Assembly: GCA_903822375.1 (NCBI GenBank)
Contig: CAIJOU010000317.1
Span: 1-13,997 of the forward strand
Direction of reading: 5' to 3'
Origin: Candidatus Hydrogenedentota bacterium
Lineage (GTDB): Bacteria; Hydrogenedentota; Hydrogenedentia; Hydrogenedentales; CAITNO01
Length of the DNA stretch: 13,997 nucleotides
Under the pieces are notes generated by a model. That model did not search any database. It saw only the letters and a list, made by a program, of their open reading frames with translations, and was not told the DNA's origin. This document shows positions 7,156 to 13,997 of the stretch, piece after piece. Each line of letters begins with the position of its first letter. Positions within the stretch are counted from its first letter, which is position 1. The translations under genes were made by a program, and so were the position numbers.

Positions 7156-7204
7156 ATAGTTAATAGTGGCTTTTGAGATGGCTTCATCCCAAATCCTTAA
7201 CTAT
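7156..7204. repeat. 8-base inverted repeat
   Basis: ATAGTTAA at 7156-7163 is matched by its exact reverse complement TTAACTAT at 7197-7204, 33 bases apart. No transposase or target duplication was found, so its meaning is unknown. Confidence 0.45.
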
Positions 7205-7290
7205 CTGTAGAATCAATAACCGACGCAAACACGACGGGATGCGTCCGTTGACGACACCCTTACCATATTGCCCATGTTGACCATGTTTTC

Positions 7291-7315
7291 AGATTTCGTG
7301 AGCAGATTTGTGAGC
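7291..7315. repeat. Short imperfect tandem repeat
   Basis: AGATTTCGTGAGC is followed directly by AGATTTGTGAGC, a 13/12-base duplication differing by one base. The AAATT that follows looks like the start of a diverged third copy. It lies in the noncoding spacer and is probably a slippage product. Confidence 0.5.
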
Positions 7316-7594
7316 AAATTCAGGCCGGTCAACAGATGCGAGCGCCGCGTTGCCCAACCCCCACTTTGCATGTCTCTGGTCCATTTCGCCCGTCCTAACA
7401 ACTAGAAGAGCGGCTTGCTTGGGGGTGCGAAATTCTAGACAACGTGGTATACACCGTGTCTTCGCGCCCTTGGGTTAGATTGTCTTGTGGAAGGACAAAC
7501 GTATAAGCCGCCTCTTTTCCTCGCTCTTGGCTACGGCTCCCCTTCATCTTGGTGTCTTCTTTAGCCGCGATGCCGAGGAAGTTATGCATAGAGT

Positions 7595-7948
7595 TCAGCC
7601 AGAGGCTCTTCCATTCTCTCCGTTGACCATATCATCAAGGAAACGATGCCCCTTTTTCGTCAGCTGATGTTTCTGAAGGCGGCTCTGGGGCTTGCCAAGG
7701 GTAGTCATCGTAGCCAGTCCCAGTCCCAATCCCAAGAGTCTTCTGATCTGTATATGTAACTCCCCGGACACTGTTTTGTGTCCTGCCAGATTGGCCAGTC
7801 TGGATTTTCCGACATCCTCTTTATCCAACCATAGGATGATCCTTGCCGCCAACGCCGACTCTACTGGGGGCTGGCAGTTCTGGTACTGGCAAGACGCGGA
7901 TGAGACCAAGATGCGATTCGGACGTAATGACCAGCCTATGTCCAGATA
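7595..7948 (-). pseudogene. Remnant of a winged-helix C-terminal domain
   Basis: On the - strand the frame is open from 7948 down to the stop at 7595-7597 and gives about 117 residues. The part ESALAARIILWLDKEDVGKSRLANLAGHK, then VSGELHIQIRRLL, and KPQSRLQKHQLTKKGHRFLDD resembles the winged-helix C-terminus of large ATP-binding/AlbA_2-type putative regulators (COG2865-like), where intact members commonly read like GLIExTIPDKPxSRLQKYRLT. Here the region before KPQSRLQ is altered to GLGLGLATMTTLGK, encoded by a hexamer repeat (7716-7733). The N-terminal body is absent and a stop codon (7949-7951) closes the frame upstream. It is most likely a decayed gene end; a very small standalone protein from a TTG at 7909 cannot be excluded. 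The family comparison is from memory. Confidence 0.5.
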
Positions 7949-7961
7949 CTATACACGTTCG

Positions 7962-7978
7962 TGTCCGAATTCTGGACA
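7962..7978. promoter_or_regulatory. Candidate activator binding site (TGTCC-N7-GGACA)
   Basis: TGTCC and GGACA form a perfect inverted repeat around GAATTCT, centred about 140 bases upstream of the predicted sigma-54 start site. Further TGTCC half sites lie at 7939-7943 and 8051-8055. The placement fits an upstream activator site for a bacterial enhancer-binding protein. No regulator gene is in the window. Confidence 0.4.
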
Positions 7979-8084
7979 GTCCTTGAAGTTGCCGATACGT
8001 GGGAGACGGATGAAAGACATTCTTCTCCAAATAATATGACTATGTAGTTTTGTCCAATGGTTTAACGGGGCTTGGTGCGCGGGA

Positions 8085-8100
8085 TGGCACGCAACATGCT
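8085..8100 (+). promoter_or_regulatory. Sigma-54 (-24/-12) promoter
   Basis: TGGCACGCAACATGCT matches the RpoN consensus TGGCACG-N4-TTGCW except for one T, with the GG and GC dinucleotides at the correct spacing. Transcription would begin near 8111, leaving a leader of about 96 bases before the ATG at 8207. It points at the giant surface protein and would make its expression dependent on an ATP-driven activator. Confidence 0.65.
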
Positions 8101-8206
8101 AAAGATACGCGGTTCACAGTAGCGAAAGGTCAAGAGCGTCTCTAGTGGGGAGGGCTTGGGAACCTGTCCGCCGGGGAAACCTTAAACTGGGGAAAGAGGA
8201 AGGATT

Positions 8207-11200
8207 ATGAGGAAGGGCATCAATGTTTTCAGGGTGCATCTCGCACTGTCGATGTGTCTGTTCCTGGTGGTGCTGGTTGTCGCAGGCGGTGGCGTATATG
8301 CGGTGCTTGCGGGAACCATGGAGTCGACGGGGGGAAGCAACGCTGTTCCAGACATGAGCACAGACGATGGTGCCACAGGGAGGGCCGACAAGCCCCTGGT
8401 TACACCCGAGTTGTTCAGGAATCTGGCGTCGACCAGGGGTATGCCCACACCGGAGATGATGCGCGAAGAGGCTTTGGCGACGCCACCCGCCGATAATGCG
8501 GCGGCCAACCTTCAGGAAACTGTGGTTAGGGCGGACACGCCCAGAGTAATGCCGGTGCATTTGCCCGCTTCCGCCATGAATCTACAGCAACTTGAACGGG
8601 TCTTTCCGGGGCTGCATGTCTCGGCGCAGGCGCGGGCCCAAGCCCAGGCGCAACTTGACGAAATGTCGAAAGTGACGATGGGCATCACAACGGTCGGCGT
8701 GGACTTGGGCCCGGAGGATGCAGCGGGTGTGTCCGCTAAATCCTTTTTTGCGGAAAAGTCCACCGGCGAGGGGGAGGTGCCGCCGAACTTCCTTAATCTT
8801 AATCTTGGGGCTGATTTCGACACCGTGCTGGAGGTATTGGAGGAGACCAATCCCCAGATTGACGTAAACGGCTACAGCCTGAACAGCAACGGAAGTGGGA
8901 AGCTTCCCGGCGTCGGCGATGGCATTCCGGACCGTGCTGAACTATTGCTTGTGCAACGGGTGCTGAAAACGAATATCGACTTTTCCGCAAACGGTGGTGT
9001 GAGCCATGATTTTGCCGTGGCGCGCTGGCAAACCATTTTGAATGCATTTCACGCCGGGGGAAACCCCTCCATCACTGTCACGGAAACACAACAGGCCGCC
9101 TTCCAGCGGGTGATTGCGGGCTATTGCATGCTTGGAGATCCCGCGTCGGTGCAATTGGCTCTACTGGAGGGAGGGCTGATCGGATGGGTTCCGGTGGATG
9201 CGGCGGCACAGCGCACTCTACTTGCACCCATGCCCTGCCCGTTTGCCGCCCAGGGCAACTTCAACGGCCAAACGACCCAAACACCCTACTGCAATTCGGC
9301 CAAGTGGTTCATTGCAAGGGAAAAGGCATCCGCCGCCACAACTCCCGCCCCCCCGACCTTTGCGGATGTCACTGCGGCGTGGCTTGCCATGCTGGACTCG
9401 ACCGTGACAGATGCGCAAAGCACAAGCACCCAATTCTTTGGCATCACCATTGAGGTGTCCGGCCAGTTTCTGTCGCCCAGCCTGGGTCGACTGGACCTAC
9501 CCGCGGGCACTGACTCCACCTTGGTGGCCGTGCCCGATTATCCTTGGACCTTCTACCATTGGGAGGTGACACCGGCTGTTGGTGATTCATACACGGATAC
9601 CAACCAGTCGCTCACCATTCCCGACCTGAGCTGCGACGTGACGGTGCGTGCCGTTAGCCTGCCTGATCTTACGGCCGATATATCTTTTGCCTTCACGGAC
9701 CCGCGCTTGGAGCGGGCGGTGCGCGCTTCAGCAAATATATTGAACCGAGAACTGCTCTGGGGTGATGTTGACGAACTCGGTGTGCTGGAAGCGCCGGGGC
9801 TGGGCATCATCAGTCTGGAAGGCCTGCAGTACCTGAAGGGGCTTTCTTATCTTGACCTGCGTGACAATCAAATCACCGATATCACGCCTTTGGGTGGTCT
9901 TACAGGGATGCACAACCTGATCTTGGGGCACAACCAAATCAGCGACATCAGTCCATTGGCGGGCATGTCAGGAATGCTAATGCTTGACCTGGGCTGGAGC
10001 TGTCAAAGTGCCACGGCGGGGGAATGGACCGATTGGGGTAGGGGTAACTGTATCACCAGCATCGCTCCGCTGTCCAACCTTTCAGATCTCATTATCCTGG
10101 ACCTGTGCGGCAACAGCATTTCCCGGTGTGACGCGCTTTCCGGCAAGACTTCCCTGTGTGTACTGATACTCGACGCCAACCCGGGCCTTTTTGCCGCCGA
10201 CAACACCGAACCGGACAGCGATGCCATGCAAAACTGTTCCGCCCTCAGAGGGCTGGATAATCTGGGCATGCTGGGCACCCAGAAGACCGACATGACCGAC
10301 ATTGCACTCAATTCAGTACTGGTCGACCCCGAAGATACCGGAATAGGCGCAAGAAGAATACCCGCACTCTGGGGACTCGGTCTGGGCGACAACCCCGCCC
10401 TGACCACGCTGGCGCCGCTGGCCTTCTATGACGGCGTGGCCGCCGTACTGTGCGGGAACGATCCGGGTCTTGTCGGCATTGAAGCGCTCACGCAACAGTC
10501 GCAACTGGGTGCCATCGTGCTGGCCAACACGGCGGTAACAAACTTGTCCGTGCTTGACAACAGCAATTTCCAAAGCGGTACCCTGCTGCTGCGCAACAAC
10601 GCACAGTTGGGCGACGAAACGTCCATTACGCGGTGCGAGCGCGTGGAGAACATTGAGGCGCGCGGCGTGACGGTGGACCGTGACTTTACCTGTGACGGAC
10701 AGAAGCGGCTGACCATCACGGTCAGTCCGGCACTTTCTGGCGCCGCGGCGGGTACGGTTGTCCCCTTCGTCGGGAGTCGCCCGTTTGCGGCAAACGCCGC
10801 GGTCCCCATTCGGGCGGTGCAGAGCAATCCAGCCTACACCTTCTCGCACTGGAGTGGCCCGGTTGCCGATCCGGAAAACCCGAAAACCGCGGTATACATG
10901 AGTGCCGACCGCACGATGACGGCTGTGTTCACTTCGAGCTGCGCGCACACTCTGGAGATGCTGCCGCCGGAAGGGGGAGGAACGGTTGAGCCAGTGCCGG
11001 GAAGGTGGGCCTGCCGCGAAGGTGAACTGCACACGCTCAAGGCCACCCCGGCCGCCGGGTGGGTCTTCAAGAAATGGGTGGATATGGATGCCCAGGGCGC
11101 AACGTTGGCTCTCAGCCGGACAGTCTCACTGACAAGTGACCGGGACTGCACGGTGAAGGCGGTCTTTGCTCCGGCAAACGTGTGCTTATGCGTCGTTACA

Positions 11201-13997
11201 GACGGGGACAGCACGGTGTACGACGCCGTGAACCAAACGGTCATGGCCTTGGGGGGGCAAGGTCAAAGCTTCTTCTATTACAACTGGGGGGACTATGCGT
11301 ACCTGCACCCGGTGCCAGGTCCGAGCACCTGTTTCACTTCTTGGGTTGGCAACGTCGATTACACTTACGGGGACAATATCGGCGTGGTGTACATGGACCA
11401 AAGCGTATACGATCGGGTCAACCAATGGGGGCTCTACATTTACCCTCTGGCATGGGCCTATTTTGGGTCCTGCGAGCGAACACCGCTCACGGTGAACGCC
11501 GAAGGGTTTGGAACGACTGATCCAGCGCCGGGTGTTCATTATATCGCCGACGCTTCGGTGCGGGTGACCGCTAGCGCCTATGCCGGGTGGCACTTTGACC
11601 ACTGGGAGGGGGATCTGACCGGGGCAGCGTACGATGGCGACTCGGTCACGATCACGATAGACGGCAGCAGGACGATTACTGCGGTGTTCGTGGAAGATAT
11701 CATTGATTTCGCTGACGAGAATCTCGAATTGGCGGTCAGGGACGCCATAGGCATGCCGTCCGGCGACATTCACGCGAGCGACCTCTTCGGCGCGGCTGAC
11801 CTCACGCTCGACACCTCGGCCTATCAGATTGCCTCGCTGGAGGGGCTCCAATACTGGTCCGACCTCATGGAACTTCGCGTCAGTAACGCCACCTTGGAAG
11901 CGAGCAAACTTGACCTCTCCCCGTTGGCGGGTCTGCAATGCCTTCAGTCCATAACCCTTCAGAACGTTCGTCCCGGCACGATCAGCCCGGCCACCACGAT
12001 AGAGCCTCTGGCCACGCTGCCTGCCCTCACCAAACTGTCACTGATCGACTGCGGACTCACCGACATTGTGCCGCTGGCGACCATGACAGGACTTCAGATC
12101 CTTAATCTTGCGCACAACCAAATCAGCGACCTCAGCCCCTTGCAGGATCTGGTGAACCTGTCGGATCTGGACTTGTCCTACAACGCTTCAGGCACAAGTC
12201 CTGCCTTTCCCATAGCCGACCCGTTGACCGGGCTGGCACCCTTGACCGGCATGACCCAACTGCACAACTTGAAACTTACAGACAATCATCTTGTCGATAT
12301 TTCGCCCCTTGTCGGGAACATGGGGCTGGGCACGGATGATTACGTCGACCTGTCCAACAATAATGAACTAGGTTCTGCGGCCCTATGCACCGACATCCCG
12401 GCAATATTGGCCCGCGACGTCACCGTCAATTATGAGGGAGTATGCACGTATATGCTTACTACCCCGATGGAGGGCGAAGGAACCGTCACAAAGACGCCGA
12501 ATGCGGTGCATTACGTACCGGGAACGGTCGTAACGCTCACGGCAACGACCACCAACCCGGCGACCCATCATTTTGACCATTGGGAGGGCGATCTGACCGG
12601 TTCGCTCAACCCAACCACCATCACCATGGACGGCGACAAAACCGTGAAGGCGGTGTTCGCCGCCCACGACTACACGCTCAATGTGCAGGCCGATGGCCAT
12701 GGCTCCGTTATGCCCGGCGTCGGTACGCACTACTATACTTTGGGAGATGTTGTAACCTTCTCGGTAACACCCGCCGACGGGTGCATGCTAGACCATTGGG
12801 AAGGTGACCTGATCGGGGCCGATCATAACCCCCAGTTGACTATGACGCAGAATCATCACGTAAAGGCCATATTTGTTCAAGGTACACTGAAAGCGGCCTT
12901 CAAAGCCGCTTCAACGTCTGGGATGGTTCCTGTCACGATTCAGTTCAGCGACCAGTCCGCGTGGCGCGATACGCAAATTAGCGCGTGGGAGTGGGATTTT
13001 GGCGACGGGTCCGACCACGGCATGGACAGGAATGCTTCCCACACCTACGAACAAGCTGGTCTGTATACCGTATCCCTGAAAGTCGGCGCAGGCACAGAAA
13101 CCAAAACGGAAACGAAGAGCAACTTTGTCTCTGTGACACCTGTTGCAGCTTTCGCCAAAGTGGTACCCATCGCCAATGCCGCTCCATGCAGTGTGTCCTT
13201 TGTCAACCAGACCGCCTTGGGGAATCTGACATCAGCACAATCTCTTTGGACTTTCGGTGATGGCGGTACCAGCACACTGGCCAGCCCGGTCCATATCTAT
13301 CGCACGGCGGGAGACTATACGGTCTCTCTGAAAGTGACAACCGCCGCCGGGCCAGCCTCAGTCCAGCAGACAGTGATGATCGCGCCACCGCCCAATGCCC
13401 AGTTTTCCGCCACGCCCAGAATCGGCAGCAAGGGAACCAGCGGATTGTCCGTTGCCTTTGCCGCCGAGGCGACCGGGGCTCCGGTTGGAATGTGGTCTTG
13501 GGACTTTGGTGACGGCACGCAGATTAGCGGCACCGAGCCATCCCCTCAGCACACTTACGCAGACGCCGGTTGCTACTCCGTATCATTGACGGTGACTGCC
13601 GCAAACGGAACAAACAAAGAGACAAAGGCCCGATACATCACTGTGCAGGACCCCAATACCGCCAATGTCCTCTTCTCGGCGGAATCCAGTGTTGGTACGG
13701 GCACTCCGCGGACTGTTACCTTCTCAGCACTGGCGGGTGTCTTGGAGTTGAATGAAGTCGTTGACACATGGACTTGGGACTTTGGAGATGGAGAGACCGG
13801 GTCGGATCAGAACCCAACCCATGTTTATCAGCAGACGGGAGTATACACTGTCACACTTTCTGTAACCACGAAGATAGACACCGTTTACAACCGTACGCTT
13901 CAGCACACGAAAAGAGATTGTGTACGTGTGCTCGCCGCCGCATTAGAACCCCAGCCTGAGGGCTCCTTCGGCAAGGCATATGAAGACTTGGTGCCCC
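8207..13997 (+). CDS. Giant secreted LRR / InlB-repeat / PKD protein (3' partial)
   Basis: One uninterrupted frame of 1930 codons runs off the window end. The ATG follows GAGGAAGG at about 8196-8203. Residues 12-35 form a hydrophobic export signal or anchor after a basic start. Residues 36-415 are unassigned, with an EF-hand-like GDGIPDRAEL (D238-D242). Order thereafter: a divergent InlB-type B-repeat (416-485), internalin-like 22-residue LRRs with cap (496-830; DNQITDITPL at 553), two InlB-type repeats (834-909, 913-990), an aromatic-rich linker (991-1091), another InlB-type repeat (1092-1162), a second cap plus LRR block (1168-1412), two more InlB-type repeats (1414-1485, 1488-1558), and four PKD domains (1561-1913; WDFGDG or WTFGDG at W1596, W1681, W1765, W1857). 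It is probably an extracellular binding or adhesion protein. A C-terminal sorting signal would lie beyond the window. Ligand unknown. Confidence 0.9.
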   Translation, partial: MRKGINVFRVHLALSMCLFLVVLVVAGGGVYAVLAGTMESTGGSNAVPDMSTDDGATGRADKPLVTPELFRNLASTRGMPTPEMMREEALATPPADNAAANLQETVVRADTPRVMPVHLPASAMNLQQLERVFPGLHVSAQARAQAQAQLDEMSKVTMGITTVGVDLGPEDAAGVSAKSFFAEKSTGEGEVPPNFLNLNLGADFDTVLEVLEETNPQIDVNGYSLNSNGSGKLPGVGDGIPDRAELLLVQRVLKTNIDFSANGGVSHDFAVARWQTILNAFHAGGNPSITVTETQQAAFQRVIAGYCMLGDPASVQLALLEGGLIGWVPVDAAAQRTLLAPMPCPFAAQGNFNGQTTQTPYCNSAKWFIAREKASAATTPAPPTFADVTAAWLAMLDSTVTDAQSTSTQFFGITIEVSGQFLSPSLGRLDLPAGTDSTLVAVPDYPWTFYHWEVTPAVGDSYTDTNQSLTIPDLSCDVTVRAVSLPDLTADISFAFTDPRLERAVRASANILNRELLWGDVDELGVLEAPGLGIISLEGLQYLKGLSYLDLRDNQITDITPLGGLTGMHNLILGHNQISDISPLAGMSGMLMLDLGWSCQSATAGEWTDWGRGNCITSIAPLSNLSDLIILDLCGNSISRCDALSGKTSLCVLILDANPGLFAADNTEPDSDAMQNCSALRGLDNLGMLGTQKTDMTDIALNSVLVDPEDTGIGARRIPALWGLGLGDNPALTTLAPLAFYDGVAAVLCGNDPGLVGIEALTQQSQLGAIVLANTAVTNLSVLDNSNFQSGTLLLRNNAQLGDETSITRCERVENIEARGVTVDRDFTCDGQKRLTITVSPALSGAAAGTVVPFVGSRPFAANAAVPIRAVQSNPAYTFSHWSGPVADPENPKTAVYMSADRTMTAVFTSSCAHTLEMLPPEGGGTVEPVPGRWACREGELHTLKATPAAGWVFKKWVDMDAQGATLALSRTVSLTSDRDCTVKAVFAPANVCLCVVTDGDSTVYDAVNQTVMALGGQGQSFFYYNWGDYAYLHPVPGPSTCFTSWVGNVDYTYGDNIGVVYMDQSVYDRVNQWGLYIYPLAWAYFGSCERTPLTVNAEGFGTTDPAPGVHYIADASVRVTASAYAGWHFDHWEGDLTGAAYDGDSVTITIDGSRTITAVFVEDIIDFADENLELAVRDAIGMPSGDIHASDLFGAADLTLDTSAYQIASLEGLQYWSDLMELRVSNATLEASKLDLSPLAGLQCLQSITLQNVRPGTISPATTIEPLATLPALTKLSLIDCGLTDIVPLATMTGLQILNLAHNQISDLSPLQDLVNLSDLDLSYNASGTSPAFPIADPLTGLAPLTGMTQLHNLKLTDNHLVDISPLVGNMGLGTDDYVDLSNNNELGSAALCTDIPAILARDVTVNYEGVCTYMLTTPMEGEGTVTKTPNAVHYVPGTVVTLTATTTNPATHHFDHWEGDLTGSLNPTTITMDGDKTVKAVFAAHDYTLNVQADGHGSVMPGVGTHYYTLGDVVTFSVTPADGCMLDHWEGDLIGADHNPQLTMTQNHHVKAIFVQGTLKAAFKAASTSGMVPVTIQFSDQSAWRDTQISAWEWDFGDGSDHGMDRNASHTYEQAGLYTVSLKVGAGTETKTETKSNFVSVTPVAAFAKVVPIANAAPCSVSFVNQTALGNLTSAQSLWTFGDGGTSTLASPVHIYRTAGDYTVSLKVTTAAGPASVQQTVMIAPPPNAQFSATPRIGSKGTSGLSVAFAAEATGAPVGMWSWDFGDGTQISGTEPSPQHTYADAGCYSVSLTVTAANGTNKETKARYITVQDPNTANVLFSAESSVGTGTPRTVTFSALAGVLELNEVVDTWTWDFGDGETGSDQNPTHVYQQTGVYTVTLSVTTKIDTVYNRTLQHTKRDCVRVLAAALEPQPEGSFGKAYEDLVP
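9692..10690 (+). repeat. Internalin-like LRR block 1 (within the giant gene)
   Basis: An N-terminal cap (FTDPRLERAVRAS) leads into 22-residue LRRs; N554 and N576 mark the period (DNQITDITPL, HNQISDISPL). Later repeats are looser and interrupted by cysteine-containing and loop insertions, ending near RGVTVDRDFTC. LRRs of this type form curved binding surfaces. Confidence 0.85.
11591..11622 (+). repeat. InlB-type repeat DNA motif, copy A
   Basis: These 32 bases encode HFDHWEGDLTG and match 12569-12600 at 29 of 32 positions. A weaker third version, DHWEGDLIG, lies near 12790. The near-identity suggests recent duplication or gene conversion among the InlB-type repeats. Confidence 0.7.
11702..12440 (+). 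repeat. Internalin-like LRR block 2 (within the giant gene)
   Basis: A second cap (FADENLELAVRDA, F1168) and LRR array, including LNLAHNQISDLSPL at about 1300. It shares the exact 19 bases GCACAACCAAATCAGCGAC with block 1 (9928-9946 and 12112-12130), supporting an internal duplication of an LRR plus InlB-repeat unit. Confidence 0.83.
12569..12600 (+). repeat. InlB-type repeat DNA motif, copy B
   Basis: Second copy of the 32-base segment at 11591-11622, again encoding HFDHWEGDLTG, with three base differences of which all are silent in the peptide. Confidence 0.7.
12887..13945 (+). repeat. Four tandem PKD domains (within the giant gene)
   Basis: Each unit of about 83-97 residues has the PKD core WDFGDG or WTFGDG, then H-x-Y (HTY, HIY, HTY, HVY), and YTVSL-type last strands. 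PKD domains are beta sandwiches that act as extracellular spacers or binding modules. The array ends about 17 residues before the window edge, so more may follow. Confidence 0.92.

Larger units (their letters stand above)
7076..8206. other. Gene-poor spacer
   Basis: No intact gene is supported in these 1.1 kb. The part from about 7140 to 8060 looks less GC-rich than the flanking genes. It holds two inverted repeats near its left end, a short tandem repeat at 7291-7315, a - strand gene remnant at 7595-7948, and the promoter elements of the large gene at 8207. I see nothing recognisable between about 7320 and 7590. Confidence 0.7.

Noticed and set aside
7120..7170. tRNA-like T-loop (GGTTCGAAT) near 7149-7157
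   Set aside because: The bases flanking the loop do not pair into a T stem and no anticodon or acceptor stem could be formed.
7766..7783. Palindrome GGACAC-N6-GTGTCC as an operator
   Set aside because: It falls within the region of the - strand remnant that encodes the HKTVSG segment, so it is probably a by-product of former coding sequence. It is also not placed near a supported start.
7076..8206. CRISPR array or insertion sequence in the spacer
   Set aside because: No regularly spaced repeats, no transposase-like frame and no target duplication were seen.
9124..9453. Separate small genes inside 8207-13997 on either strand
   Set aside because: The long + strand frame is continuous from 8207 to the window end with LRR, InlB-type and PKD motifs over most of its length. 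The short frames inside it carry no motifs.

Overview
The window reads as bacterial DNA of fairly high GC, with tightly packed genes all on the + strand, apart from one degraded remnant on the - strand. The mix of a DUF1559-type prepilin-like protein (FTLIELLVVIAIIG start, H-X10-DG near the C-terminus), molybdenum cofactor (Moco) genes and a giant secreted LRR/InlB-repeat/PKD protein suggests an uncultured lineage such as Hydrogenedentota, Lentisphaerota, Planctomycetota or Armatimonadota. This placement rests on gene content only and is tentative.

Region 1 (about 1-7075) is a molybdenum locus, probably one transcript. In order it holds: the C-terminal part of a molybdate/tungstate ABC permease; its ATPase; a MobB-like P-loop protein with a four-cysteine cluster; MoeA; an unusually short MoaA; MoaC; a prepilin-like secreted protein; a small exported protein resembling the sulfite-oxidase-type Moco-binding domain; and a MOSC-MogA fusion. 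Genes overlap (permease/ATPase, mobB-like/moeA, moeA/moaA, exported protein/MOSC-MogA) or lie close together, with the largest gap only 77 bases. Together they would import the oxyanion, convert GTP to cyclic pyranopterin monophosphate (MoaA, MoaC), activate molybdopterin (MogA domain), insert the metal (MoeA) and possibly attach a nucleotide or deliver the cofactor (MobB-like, MOSC). The molybdopterin synthase subunits MoaD and MoaE are not in the window.

Region 2 (7076-8206) is 1.1 kb without an intact gene. It contains two inverted repeats after the operon, a - strand remnant of a winged-helix C-terminal domain (7595-7948), and a likely sigma-54 promoter (8085-8100) with an upstream TGTCC-N7-GGACA inverted repeat.

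Region 3 (8207 to the window end) is a single uninterrupted + strand reading frame of at least 1930 codons that runs off the end. It has an N-terminal hydrophobic export segment, a long unassigned region, two copies of an internalin-like LRR plus InlB-type-repeat unit, and four PKD domains. It is most likely a cell-surface or secreted adhesive/binding protein under sigma-54 control.

The points most worth a second look are the compact MoaA, the Cys-cluster MobB-like protein, the two exported proteins inside a cytoplasmic cofactor operon (one a Moco-fold protein with a Sec-type rather than Tat-type signal), and the sigma-54-driven giant LRR/PKD protein.
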